A DNA stretch of 64,000 nucleotides from Kitasatospora sp. Root107 (GTDB taxonomy: Bacteria > Actinomycetota > Actinomycetes > Streptomycetales > Streptomycetaceae). The position numbers and the translations under genes were made by a program. Shown here piece by piece: positions 1-8,255 of the stretch. The number at the start of each line of letters is the position of its first letter. Positions within the stretch are counted from its first letter, which is position 1. The stretch is from the NCBI RefSeq assembly GCF_001424875.1, contig NZ_LMCT01000005.1, positions 88,776 through 152,775 on the forward strand. The letters are read 5' to 3'. A model generated the notes under the pieces. That model saw only the letters and a program-made list of their open reading frames with translations, was not told the origin of the DNA and searched no databases.

Positions 1-1226
1 AGTCCTGAGACGTTCAGCGGGGCGACCCGGAGCGAGGCGGTGCCGGGGCCGAAGCGGTCGCTGCGCTCGATCCAGATCACGTCGTACGCGGACTCGGTGA
101 GCAGCCGGTCGGCGGTCTCGTGCAGCGACTCGACCGAGGCCATCGCCTGCTTGCGGGCCGCGTCCTCGTCGGTGAGCGCCTTGTCCCTGGTCTCGCCGAG
201 CGAGGTGATCACCAGTCGGGCGGCGTCCCGGATCGCGGTGACCGCGTAGGCCAGGTACTCGGGCAGCTCGCCCTCGACCCGGCCGGGCTGGGCGGTCTCC
301 ATCAGGCCGTGGTAGTTCTCCGCGGCGGCCTGGAGGGCGTCCACCGACTTCTCGTTCGCCAGCCGGGCTGCTCGTTTGACCGCCCGGTTGACTGCGCCGA
401 CGGTGAGCTCGGCGGTGGCGGCGCCGGTCACCCGGTTCACCAGCTCGTGGGCCTCGTCGACGATCAGCAGGCCGTGGTCGGGCAGCACCGGGGTGCCCTC
501 GATGGCGTCGATCGCCAGCATCGCGTGGTTGGTCACCACCACGTCGGCCAGCTTGGCCCGCTCGCGGGCCGCCTCGGCGAAGCACTCCTGCCCGTAGGTG
601 CACTTGGCTGCGCCCAGGCACTCCCGGGAGGTGACCGAGAGCTGGGCCCAGGCCTTGTCGGAGACGCCGGGCGAGAGGTCGTCCCGGTCGCCGGTCTCGG
701 TCTCGTCGGCCCACTCGCGGAGCCGGATCACGTCCTGGCCGAGCTTGCCGGTCGGGCCGCCGAGCGCGTCCACCGGGTCGAACAGGCCCTCGCCCTCGTC
801 GCTCGGGGTGCCCTCGTGGGCGCGGTGCAGGCAGAGGTAGTTGGACCGGCCCTTGAGCATCGCGAACTGCGGGCGACGGCGCAGCACCGGGTGCAGCGCG
901 TCCACCGTCCGGGGCAAGTCCCGCTCCACCAGCTGGCGTTGCAGCGCGAGGGTGGCGGTGGCCACCACCACCCGGTCCCCGTGCGCGAGCGCGGGGACCA
1001 GGTAGGCGAGGGACTTTCCGGTGCCGGTGCCGGCCTGCACCAGCAGGTGCTCGCCGCTGCCGACCGCGTCGGCGACGGCTTCGGCCATCGCGACCTGGCC
1101 GGGGCGCTCGACGCCCCCGACGGCCGTCACGGCGGCGTGCAGCAGCTCGGGGAGCGCGGCGCGGGAGACAGGTGCCGGGGCCTCGGCGGTGCCGGGCAGG
1201 GCCTGGGGTGCGGAGTCGTTCGTCAT
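1..1226 (-). CDS. dinG: ATP-dependent DNA helicase, DinG/XPD-like (partial, C-terminus beyond window)
   Basis: About 408 N-terminal residues are present; the rest lies left of base 1. The ATG at 1226 opens the protein. A Walker A motif GTGTGKS lies near residues 67-72 and a DEAH box (IVDEAHEL) further on. Four cysteines (in NYLCLH, RECLGAAKC and GQECF) sit where XPD/DinG helicases bind a 4Fe-4S cluster, so this is the iron-sulfur branch of superfamily 2. The family unwinds DNA 5' to 3' and resolves R-loops or damaged structures. The siderophore operon downstream of the neighbouring gap is transcribed toward it: the second IucA/C stop lies only 12 nt from this start, so read-through into dinG is possible. 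The family assignment is firm; the exact symbol is by similarity. Confidence 0.9.
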   Translation of the reverse strand, partial: MTNDSAPQALPGTAEAPAPVSRAALPELLHAAVTAVGGVERPGQVAMAEAVADAVGSGEHLLVQAGTGTGKSLAYLVPALAHGDRVVVATATLALQRQLVERDLPRTVDALHPVLRRRPQFAMLKGRSNYLCLHRAHEGTPSDEGEGLFDPVDALGGPTGKLGQDVIRLREWADETETGDRDDLSPGVSDKAWAQLSVTSRECLGAAKCTYGQECFAEAARERAKLADVVVTNHAMLAIDAIEGTPVLPDHGLLIVDEAHELVNRVTGAATAELTVGAVNRAVKRAARLANEKSVDALQAAAENYHGLMETAQPGRVEGELPEYLAYAVTAIRDAARLVITSLGETRDKALTDEDAARKQAMASVESLHETADRLLTESAYDVIWIERSDRFGPGTASLRVAPLNVSG

Positions 1227-1238
1227 GGCCCGCCCAGC

Positions 1239-3059
1239 CTACGACGTGGGGGTGACAATCCGGCTCTGCTGTGGGGGCAGCCCGACCGACCCGCCGTAGT
1301 GCAGCGGGTTGTCCACCTCGCCGTGCACGGCGGCGTGCGGGCGGTGCGGGCGGTCCCGGTAGCCGTCGAGCAGCAGCCGGTTGCGGTTCAGGCAGAGCCG
1401 GTCGATCCGGGGGGTGAAGAGGTCGAAGAGCTTGAAGCGTTCGCCGAGCTCGGGGAAGCGCCGCTGGTAGGCGGTGATCCGCTCGCGCAGCAGCTCCCAG
1501 AACTCGGCCTCGGAGACCCCGAGCTGGGCGTCGAAGAGCGGGGCCAGGTAGCGGAAGACCCCGACGAACAGACCGGAGTGCAGGAACTGGCAGAGGTACT
1601 CGGACGGCTCGCGCAGCAGCACCTCACTCACCTCGGCCGGGAGGCCGTCGAGTTCGGGCAGGTCGCGGTCGCTGATGTTGACGTCGTCGACGAAGTCCTT
1701 GACCGCGAGCCGGGCGGGCGCGTCGTGCTGGTCGAAGACCACGATGGCGTTCTCGCCGTGCGGGGAGAAGACCGTGCCGTACCGGTAGAGGAAGTGCAGC
1801 AGCGGCGGCAGCATCACCGCGAACAGCCGGCGCAGCCAGTCCCGGGCCGGCAGACCGGAGCGGCCGACCAGCTCGGCGACCAGCGCACGGCCGTCCGAGC
1901 CGACCTGGAGCAGCGCGGCCAGGGTACGGGCCCGCTCGTGCGGAGCAAGGTACCGGCCGAGTGGTTCGCGCCAGATCGCGCCGAGCAATTCCTTGTACTG
2001 GTACGGGACTTCGGGCAGGTCCCGGTAGAGCGGGTGGTCGACGGTGACCGAGGCGATCTCGCCGAGCAGGATCACCCGGCACTCGTCGCGCAGGAACGGG
2101 TCGCCGTCCCGCAGGGCGTGGATCCAGGCGGTGACGGCGGGGGCGGCCAGCGTGCGTTCGGTCGGCAGGCCGCGCCAGACCAGGGTGTTGAGCACCGAGA
2201 GCGGCAGTTTGACGGTGCAGCGCTCGGGCCTGCTGAGGTTGAAGAAGCTGCGGACGGACTGCTGCGGCAGCCGCAGGTCGCCGTCGCTGGGCAGCGGGAT
2301 GATCTCGCCGGAGGCGATCCAGGGGGCGAACAGCGGCAGGATCACCTCGTCCCACTGCCAGGGGTGCACCGGCAGCAGCAGGTAGTCCGCCCCCACCCCG
2401 GCCCGGAACTCCGGGCTCAACTCCTGTTCGTACAGATCCGGTTGACCCCGGAACTCGGCCAGCCTCCGGTGCACCGCCAGCCACGGCAGCCGCTGCGGGC
2501 TACGGGCCTCGGGGGCCCAGGCGGCCAGGTCGCGGGCCGACAGGCCGAGCCGGCCCTTGTTCGGGACGATCCACGGGTGCCCGGTCTGCCGTCCCTCCAG
2601 GGCGACGTGGTCCAGGTCGGCCAGCTCGGCGGCGGTCAGTTCGGTGCTCAGCTGCCGGGCGTCGGCGAGCAGCGTGGCGGTCAGCTCGCGGATCAGGTGG
2701 CCCAGGGTGTCGCCGGGCAGCCCGAGCACCCCCCGGGCCAGCTGGAGCAGCCGCAGCGGGTCCCCGTCGGGGTCGTCCTGGCAGTCCACCGAGTCCGGGT
2801 CGACCTGCCAACTCCCGTACGCGCCACGGCGGGCGGTGAACCGGTAGACCGCGTCCGGCAGGTCGAGCCGGTAGCCGGCGCCGTCCGGCACCGGGGTGAG
2901 CAGCTGCTCGTAGGCGAACTCGCCGAGCATCTTGGCGAGCATCGCCCGGCGGGCCCGCCGCCAGTGCGCGGCCGTGAGCTGGGGTGGCAGGTGGAGCTCG
3001 GCGGGAGGCTGCGGCACGGTGGCCCTCCGGAGGAGTTCAGCGGGTGACTGGGGTGGCAC
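1239..3059 (-). CDS. IucA/IucC-family NIS siderophore synthetase (second synthetase of operon)
   Basis: A 606-residue NRPS-independent siderophore synthetase. The family joins a carboxylate (often citrate) to an amine or hydroxylamine through an acyl-adenylate. Visible motifs are GHPWIVPNKGRLG near residues 160-172 (ATP-binding site), LLPVHPWQW near 230, QQSVRSFFNLS, and SPHGENAIVV followed by KDFVDDVNISD in the C-terminal half, which contribute to the active site. It is the last gene of a minus-strand operon, and its ATG overlaps the end of the lysine hydroxylase gene by 23 bp, so translation is probably coupled. By analogy with aerobactin it could add the second hydroxamate arm (IucC role). 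That role, rather than IucA, is inference. The product chemistry cannot be read from the sequence. Confidence 0.93.
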   Translation of the reverse strand: MPPQSPAELLRRATVPQPPAELHLPPQLTAAHWRRARRAMLAKMLGEFAYEQLLTPVPDGAGYRLDLPDAVYRFTARRGAYGSWQVDPDSVDCQDDPDGDPLRLLQLARGVLGLPGDTLGHLIRELTATLLADARQLSTELTAAELADLDHVALEGRQTGHPWIVPNKGRLGLSARDLAAWAPEARSPQRLPWLAVHRRLAEFRGQPDLYEQELSPEFRAGVGADYLLLPVHPWQWDEVILPLFAPWIASGEIIPLPSDGDLRLPQQSVRSFFNLSRPERCTVKLPLSVLNTLVWRGLPTERTLAAPAVTAWIHALRDGDPFLRDECRVILLGEIASVTVDHPLYRDLPEVPYQYKELLGAIWREPLGRYLAPHERARTLAALLQVGSDGRALVAELVGRSGLPARDWLRRLFAVMLPPLLHFLYRYGTVFSPHGENAIVVFDQHDAPARLAVKDFVDDVNISDRDLPELDGLPAEVSEVLLREPSEYLCQFLHSGLFVGVFRYLAPLFDAQLGVSEAEFWELLRERITAYQRRFPELGERFKLFDLFTPRIDRLCLNRNRLLLDGYRDRPHRPHAAVHGEVDNPLHYGGSVGLPPQQSRIVTPTS

Positions 3060-4434
3060 GGGTGCCCTCCTGCGGGCGCGGGAAGGCGGGAGCAGTGGGG
3101 GCGGGCGGGGCGAAGCTGGTCCAGGCCGTCCGGGTGGGCAGGCGGTGGACGGTCCGGCCGGTCACCGCGTTGAGGATCACGGCGGCCCGGTGGGCGCCGA
3201 GCCCGAGATCGGGGGTGCCGACGCCGTGCGTGTGCAGTTCGGCGTTCTGCACGTACAGGCCGCCGGTCAGCTCGGGCCTGGTGGCCACCCGGTGGTCCAG
3301 GCCGACCCGGAACCGGCCCTGCTCGTCCCAGTCGACCAGCTCGGCGACCGGGTCGAGCAGGGCCGGGCGGACCGCCCGGTAGCCGGTGGCCAGCACCACG
3401 GCATCGGTACGGACCACCTGCTCGACGCCCGAGTCGACCTGGCGGCAGGCGAGTTCGAAGCCACCGCACGGCCCGGCCAGCGCCTCGGTGACGGCGGTGC
3501 CAGGCCGGATCTCCACCGGGTCGGCGTCCATCGGCCGGCCGATGGTCCGCTCGTACAGCAGGTCGTGGATCTCGGCCAGCGTCTCGGCGCTGGCCGCCTT
3601 GTGCAGCTGCCACTGCTCCCGCACCAGCCGGTCCCGGACGGCGGGGGGCAGGCCGTGGAAGTGGCGGGTGTAGTCGGGGGTGAAGTGCTCCAGGCCCAGC
3701 TTGGAGTACTCCATCGGGGCCAGCGCCCTGGTCCTGGTCAGCCAGCGCAACCGGGTGCCGTCGTCACCCCGGTTGCGCAGCAGGTCGAGGAAGATCTCGG
3801 CACCGGACTGCCCGGAGCCGACCACGGTGATGTCCCTGGCCCGGTCCAGGCTCGCCCGGCGGTCCAGGTACTCGGCGGAGTGCCAGACCTGCGGGTGGCC
3901 GCGCAGCGCGGCGAACGCCTCCGGGAGTACGGGAGTCGTGCCGACGCCGAGCACCACGTTCCGCGCCCAGACCTCGGTGCCGCCGGCCAGCGCGCGGAAC
4001 AGCCGGTGCCCGGGGTGCCAGTGCAGCTCGGTCACGGCGGCCCCGAACCGGCAGTTGACCAGCCGTTCGGCCGCCCAGCGGCAGTAGTGGTCGTACTCCC
4101 GGCGGGCCAGCTGGAAGCGCTCGGCGAAGTAGAACGGGAACAGCCGGTCCTGGTCCCGCAGGTAGTTGAGGAAGGACCACGGGTTGGTCGGGTCGACCAG
4201 CGAGACCAGGTCGGCCAGGAACGGCACCTGCATCCTGGCCCCGTCCACCAGCATCCCCGGGTGCCAGCGGAACTCCTGCCTCGCCTCGCAGAACAGCGAG
4301 TCGAGCCCGCTGACCCGGTCGGCCAGCGCCGCCAGGGACAGGTTGAACGGGCCGAGGCCGACGCCCAGCAGGTCGTACGCCTCGGGCTGCTCCTCGGACG
4401 GCACGTCGTACGCCTCGGGCTGCGGGTTGTCCAT
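3037..4434 (-). CDS. L-lysine N6-monooxygenase (IucD/DesB/SidA type)
   Basis: A 465-residue flavoprotein hydroxylase that converts the side-chain amine of lysine (or a diamine such as cadaverine) to a hydroxylamine with NADPH and O2. The FAD motif GVGLGPFNLSLA is near residues 24-35, the NADPH motif VVGSGQSGAEIF mid-protein, and the ATGYR motif in the C-terminal third. It sits between the acyltransferase gene (26 nt gap) and the second synthetase (23 bp overlap), the classic hydroxamate set. The operon carries no lysine decarboxylase, which favours lysine itself as the substrate, as for IucD. The first 22 residues carry a near-exact 11-residue duplication (QPEAYD twice) that is not part of the fold. 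Confidence 0.93.
   Translation of the reverse strand: MDNPQPEAYDVPSEEQPEAYDLLGVGLGPFNLSLAALADRVSGLDSLFCEARQEFRWHPGMLVDGARMQVPFLADLVSLVDPTNPWSFLNYLRDQDRLFPFYFAERFQLARREYDHYCRWAAERLVNCRFGAAVTELHWHPGHRLFRALAGGTEVWARNVVLGVGTTPVLPEAFAALRGHPQVWHSAEYLDRRASLDRARDITVVGSGQSGAEIFLDLLRNRGDDGTRLRWLTRTRALAPMEYSKLGLEHFTPDYTRHFHGLPPAVRDRLVREQWQLHKAASAETLAEIHDLLYERTIGRPMDADPVEIRPGTAVTEALAGPCGGFELACRQVDSGVEQVVRTDAVVLATGYRAVRPALLDPVAELVDWDEQGRFRVGLDHRVATRPELTGGLYVQNAELHTHGVGTPDLGLGAHRAAVILNAVTGRTVHRLPTRTAWTSFAPPAPTAPAFPRPQEGTRATPVTR
4372..4423. repeat. Tandem 19-nt direct repeat, period 33 nt, in the N-terminus of the hydroxylase
   Basis: The 19 bases at 4372-4390 recur exactly at 4405-4423. The 33 nt period equals 11 codons, so the frame is kept and QPEAYD is encoded twice just before the FAD-binding motif. 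This looks like a recent slippage duplication in a dispensable N-terminal tail. Confidence 0.9.
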
Positions 4435-4460
4435 GTCGTCCTAGTGTTCGCGTTGACGGG

Positions 4461-4976
4461 TCATTGTTGACGCAGCATCAGGGCGGCCCGCTTCTCGGGC
4501 AGCTCCAGCTCGGCCACCGGGTCGAACCCGGCCCGCCGGAAGGCCCGCAGCGACGGGGTGTTGCGCAGGTCGGGCTCGGCGACCAGCCGCTCGCAGTCGG
4601 GCTCGGTCAGCAGCCGGTCGGCCAGCGCGGTCAGCAGGACGGTGCCGAGCCCCCGGCCGCGGTGGCCGGGCGGGCCGAGCAGCAGGTGCAGCCCGAGGTC
4701 GCCCTGCCCGGCGGGGTAGTACCCGGCCAGCCGGTCCGCCTCGGCCCGGTAGAGCTCCCAGTAGCTCATCGGGACACCGTCCAGCAGCCCGATCAGCGGG
4801 CAGCTGTGGCTGTCCGGGCCGAGCTGCGGGGCGACGTGCCGTTCGGTGGTCTCCGGCGGCCCGGCCAGCTCCCAGTACGCCGCCACCGCCGGGTCGTTCA
4901 TCCACCCGGCCAGCAGCGGGAGGTCGGTGGCGAGGTCGACCTCCCGAAGCTCGAACTCGCCTGCGGAGGTCCTCAC
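4461..4976 (-). CDS. GNAT-family N-hydroxylysine acyltransferase (IucB/DesC/RhbD type)
   Basis: A 171-residue acyltransferase that would acylate the hydroxylamine made by the neighbouring monooxygenase to give a hydroxamate. The GNAT acyl-CoA loop appears as GPPGHRGRGLG, and the C-terminal stretch NTPSLRAFRRAGF is typical of siderophore acetyltransferases. The start is a GTG at 4976 that overlaps the TGA of the upstream synthetase (GTGA), indicating translational coupling; no better start lies in frame. The acyl donor (acetyl, succinyl or longer) cannot be told from the sequence. The next gene downstream is the lysine hydroxylase, 26 nt away. Confidence 0.9.
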   Translation of the reverse strand: MRTSAGEFELREVDLATDLPLLAGWMNDPAVAAYWELAGPPETTERHVAPQLGPDSHSCPLIGLLDGVPMSYWELYRAEADRLAGYYPAGQGDLGLHLLLGPPGHRGRGLGTVLLTALADRLLTEPDCERLVAEPDLRNTPSLRAFRRAGFDPVAELELPEKRAALMLRQQ

Positions 4977-6721
4977 CGGACCGCCAGCGGGTTGGGGATG
5001 TCCACGTAGACGGACTGGGTGGCGACCGGGCCGACCAGCTCGTCCATGCAGTTCAGCCGGGTCAGCAGGTTGGCCTTGCAGTGCAGTTCGGGGCTGTCCA
5101 GCAGCAGGGCGGGCAACCCGGAGCCGGTGGCGGCGGCCGGCCGGCTGCCGAGGAAGCCGCGCAGGGCGGCCAGCAGGACGCTCTCGTCGGCCAGCCGCTG
5201 GGAGCCGAAGGCGCCGATCAGGCCGAACACGTGGTTGATGCCGAGGTAGTAGGCGAAGTGCCTGTCGATCACCCGGTCCGCGACGAAGGTGTCGCTGGCC
5301 AGACCGACGCCCGGCAGCCGGGCGTCCAGCCGGTCGGCGAACGAACTGCGGAAGTAGTAGCCCTGGTTGTCCCGGTACCGGCCGCCGACCGGCCAGCCCG
5401 CCTCGTCCAGCAGTACCAGGCTGTTCTGCTGGTGCGCCTCCAGGGCGATCCCGGCCCGGCCGTCCAGCCAGAGCACCGGGAGCACCACGGCGTCCAGGTA
5501 GCGCAGGAACCACTCGGTCGCGACGGTGTGCACCGGGCGCCCGCACTGCTCGGCGAGCCTCCGGACGGCCCGGCCGAGCAGCGAGTCGACCCGCTCGCCG
5601 AACGGCTGCTCGGCGACCAGGCCCGCCACGCAGAACGCGCGTTCGCGCAGGCCGAACGGCTGCTGGCGGAGCACGGTGTCCAGGCCGTTCGGATCGGCCC
5701 CGCCGGGCAGGTCGACGCCGATCCAGGCCGGATCGCGGACGATGTCGAAGCCGGGGTGGGCGGCCCGCCACTCGGCGCTCAGCCCGGCCTCCAGCAGCCG
5801 GTGCACCTCCAGGCCCCGGTGCAGCTCCTTGCGCAGGTTCTCCCGGCGGGAGTTGGTGATCCGCAGGCCGAGCGAGAGCTTGAGCATCCACGGCGTGCCG
5901 GGGCGGCAGACGGTCCGCACCGAGGAGGTCGGGTGCCACTCCTCGCCGTGCTCGCCCAGGTCGTGCAGCGCACCGTCCGCCAGCAGCCCGGCCACCTCGG
6001 GGCGCAGGGCCAGCTCGCGGGCCTGCCAGGGGTGCAGCGGGAGTGCGGCGGTGCCGGGCGGCAGCGCGACCCGGTCGCCGAGCAGCCGGGCGGTGAGCTG
6101 CTCGGCCGGGACGCCGACCGCCGAGCCGGAAGCCAGCAGGTCCCGGTCGACGGCGTACCAGTGCAGCCGGAAGGACCCGTGCAGTTCGGGCGAGTACGCG
6201 GCGCTCTGCGCCGGACCGAGGCCGTCGCGGCTCTTCGGGGTGGGGTGCAGCGGGTGGCCCAGCAGCAGGGCCTGCTCCCCCGCCAGGAAGGGCCAGTCCG
6301 GGCCGGCGGCGGTCCGGCGGCGCTCCAGCACCTCGGCGGTACGCAGCACCGAGTCGGCCACCCGGGCGGCCAGATCGGTCAGTTGACCCGCCTCGGGCCG
6401 TTCGGCGGTGGCGCCCGCGACCAGGGTGGCCACCGTCACCACGTCCACCGGCAGCCCGGCCAGGGTCACCTCGCCGAACCGGTGCCAGCCGGTCGGCGAC
6501 CAGTACCGGACCGCCGCGGTCAGCTCGACCGCACCGCCGAGCACCGGCACCCGAAGCGTCCCGTCCGGGCCGGGCCGGGCCCCGGTCTCCCGGGCCCAGC
6601 ACCGCAACAGGCTCTCCACCCCGGCCTGTTCGGCGGCCACCGCCGGGTCGGCGTCGAGCAGCCTGTCCTGGGGCCGTGGATGGACGACGGGCGGGACTCC
6701 AGCGAGGGCGACGGTGCTCAA
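4973..6721 (-). CDS. IucA/IucC-family NIS siderophore synthetase (first gene of operon)
   Basis: A 582-residue NIS synthetase. GHPLHPTPKSRDG (near 155-167) is the canonical ATP/carboxylate-binding segment, followed by LPLHPWQ, SSVRTV, the basic stretch KLSLGLRITNSRREN, EAHQQNSLV, and RDNQGYYF in the C-terminal domain. It differs clearly in sequence from the other synthetase of the operon, as expected when two enzymes act one after the other on citrate. As first gene it would be the IucA-like enzyme that makes the mono-substituted citrate; this is inferred from gene order only. The promoter must lie in 6722-6990. No match to the actinobacterial iron box (TTAGGTTAGGC and its mirror) was seen there. 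Confidence 0.93.
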   Translation of the reverse strand: MSTVALAGVPPVVHPRPQDRLLDADPAVAAEQAGVESLLRCWARETGARPGPDGTLRVPVLGGAVELTAAVRYWSPTGWHRFGEVTLAGLPVDVVTVATLVAGATAERPEAGQLTDLAARVADSVLRTAEVLERRRTAAGPDWPFLAGEQALLLGHPLHPTPKSRDGLGPAQSAAYSPELHGSFRLHWYAVDRDLLASGSAVGVPAEQLTARLLGDRVALPPGTAALPLHPWQARELALRPEVAGLLADGALHDLGEHGEEWHPTSSVRTVCRPGTPWMLKLSLGLRITNSRRENLRKELHRGLEVHRLLEAGLSAEWRAAHPGFDIVRDPAWIGVDLPGGADPNGLDTVLRQQPFGLRERAFCVAGLVAEQPFGERVDSLLGRAVRRLAEQCGRPVHTVATEWFLRYLDAVVLPVLWLDGRAGIALEAHQQNSLVLLDEAGWPVGGRYRDNQGYYFRSSFADRLDARLPGVGLASDTFVADRVIDRHFAYYLGINHVFGLIGAFGSQRLADESVLLAALRGFLGSRPAAATGSGLPALLLDSPELHCKANLLTRLNCMDELVGPVATQSVYVDIPNPLAVR

Positions 6722-6833
6722 GGCTGCTCCTTGGGGCGAGCGAGGGTGCGGGCGCCGGGAGTTGGGGGGACGGCCGTGGCTCGCGAGACCGAGGGCGCCG
6801 ACAGGTCAGACAGCCCAAGGGAACTGGCCACTG

Positions 6834-6893
6834 ACGGGTGATCACAAGATCAGCTCACTCGTTGTGGTGAATCCCTGCGGATCACTCACCCGT
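6834..6893. promoter_or_regulatory. Nested inverted repeats in the divergent siderophore/protease intergenic region
   Basis: Within the 268 nt between the first synthetase (minus) and the protease (plus), ACGGGTGA at 6834-6841 is mirrored by TCACCCGT at 6886-6893. A compact palindrome TGATCACAAGATCA lies at 6839-6852. Such paired dyads between divergent genes are typical operators, but no known regulator motif was matched. The rest of the gap shows nothing else definite. Confidence 0.35.
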
Positions 6894-6989
6894 TGGAGTG
6901 GTCCGCTCCGGATCGACACGGGCACCGCAGGCGGACCGGGCCGCCCGCCGGTGGGAGAATCGGCGTTCGACACAGGGGGGCTGGGAGTC

Positions 6990-8078
6990 ATGCGGTCGAT
7001 ATCCAGAAGCACGGCGGCGGTACTGCTCGGGCTGGTGCTGCTGACCGGGTGCGGCGGCACCCCGTCCGAGGACTGGCGGCTGCCGACCGCCGTACCCACC
7101 CAGTGGCGGGGCGAACTGGCCCAGCGCTGGCAGGAGTTGAAGACCTGGCGGGACGAGGACTGGGACCGCTGGGCCAGGCAGCACCTGTTCGAGAACCCGG
7201 TGGTCCAGGACCTCTGGGGTCCGGAGCGGATGGTCGACGCCCCACCGCAGCAGCAGCCGCTCCCGGCGCCGTCCCCGACCGCCGCTCCGCCTGAGGTCGA
7301 GCCGGGCCCGGTGCAGGCCGTCCCGGTGCCCCGGCCGTACACCCGCTACCCGGCCTCCGGGAAGGTGTTCTCCACCGCACCGGGCGGCGGCACCGGGCAG
7401 TGCTCCGCCACGGTGGTGGCCGACCCGGCCCACCCGGGGCGGAGCAACCTGGTCTGGACGGCCGGGCACTGCGTGCACGAGGGCAGCGGCGGCGGCTGGT
7501 TCAAGAACCTGATCTTCGTGCCCGCCTACAACAGCTCCGGCTCGGCCGCCGGGAAGAAGGCCACACTGGCCGAGGTCGCCCCGCTCGGGCAGTGGTGGGC
7601 GGACAACGTGATCAGCTCACCGCAGTGGATCGCCGAGGGCGGCCACAGCGGCAACGCCGCCAACCAGTACGACTTCGCCGTACTCAAGGTGCACAACCCG
7701 GACGGCAGCGGCCGCTCGCTGGAGGAGACCGTCGGCACCGCCGTCCCGGTCTGGTTCGACGCCCCGCGCGACCAGCTCGCCGTCTCGGTCTGGGGCTACC
7801 CCTCCGCCAAACCGTTCGACGGCCGCGAACTGTACCGCTGCGACGGCGGCCGCCCCGCCCGGCTGTCCTTCGACGCGACCCGGCCACCGATGCTCTCGGT
7901 CGGCTGCACCATGACGGCCGGCTCCAGCGGCGGCGGCTGGTTCGCCACCATGCCGGACGGCCGCCAGGCCCTGGTCAGCAACACCTCGATCGGCAACCTG
8001 GCCCACACGGCCCTGAACGGCCCGTACCTGGAGGACGTCGCCCGCCAGGCGCTCAACTACTTCTCCCGGAAGCAGTGA
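6990..8078 (+). CDS. Secreted lipoprotein serine protease, trypsin/V8 (S1) fold
   Basis: A 362-residue exported protease. The N-terminus has a short basic region, a hydrophobic core and the lipobox LLTGC, so it should be lipid-anchored outside the membrane. A proline-rich linker (residues about 75-120) precedes the catalytic domain. The triad is readable: His in TAGHCV, Asp in NQYDFAVLKV, and Ser in TAGSSGGGW. Cysteines beside the His and Ser could form disulfides. The start is an ATG at 6990 after a G-rich Shine-Dalgarno stretch. The domain resembles glutamyl-endopeptidase-like proteases common in Streptomyces; its substrate is unknown. It converges on hflX with repeat copy A between them. 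Confidence 0.88.
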   Translation: MRSISRSTAAVLLGLVLLTGCGGTPSEDWRLPTAVPTQWRGELAQRWQELKTWRDEDWDRWARQHLFENPVVQDLWGPERMVDAPPQQQPLPAPSPTAAPPEVEPGPVQAVPVPRPYTRYPASGKVFSTAPGGGTGQCSATVVADPAHPGRSNLVWTAGHCVHEGSGGGWFKNLIFVPAYNSSGSAAGKKATLAEVAPLGQWWADNVISSPQWIAEGGHSGNAANQYDFAVLKVHNPDGSGRSLEETVGTAVPVWFDAPRDQLAVSVWGYPSAKPFDGRELYRCDGGRPARLSFDATRPPMLSVGCTMTAGSSGGGWFATMPDGRQALVSNTSIGNLAHTALNGPYLEDVARQALNYFSRKQ

Positions 8079-8102
8079 AACGCCCCAGGGCTTCGGGACT
8101 GC

Positions 8103-8254
8103 GCTCAGCCATCTACGCACCAGGGGCTCGGGGAACTGCGACGCCGACCTCGTAAAGAGGTCACACCCGCGTGCATGGCCAGGCACTTTCGCCTGTGACC
8201 CGCACGCCAGATCTCGTCGCCGTTCCCCGAGCCCCTGGCTTCGCCATGGCTGAG
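8103..8254. repeat. Intergenic inverted-repeat element, copy A
   Basis: The core at 8120-8238 has 24-nt terminal arms (CCAGGGGCTCGGGGAAC at the left end) that pair with one mismatch. Outer arms CTCAGCCAT (8104-8112) and ATGGCTGAG (8245-8253) extend the dyad. The interior (minus-strand sense) contains GAGATCTGGCG and GCGAAAGTGCCTG, shared with copies B, D and E. It sits between the convergent protease and hflX stops (42 nt and 18 nt away). Just left, 8083-8103 resembles a decayed additional arm. Confidence 0.85.
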
Positions 8255-8255
8255 G

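Noticed and set aside
120..3047. 975-codon open frame on the plus strand opposite dinG and the synthetase
   Set aside because: It is antisense to genes with clear motifs. Its product is low-complexity Gly/Val/Gln/Arg without any domain, an artefact of high GC.
4977..6845. Upstream extension of the GNAT acyltransferase frame
   Set aside because: It runs antiphase through the first synthetase. The GTG at 4976 with a GTGA overlap explains the start.
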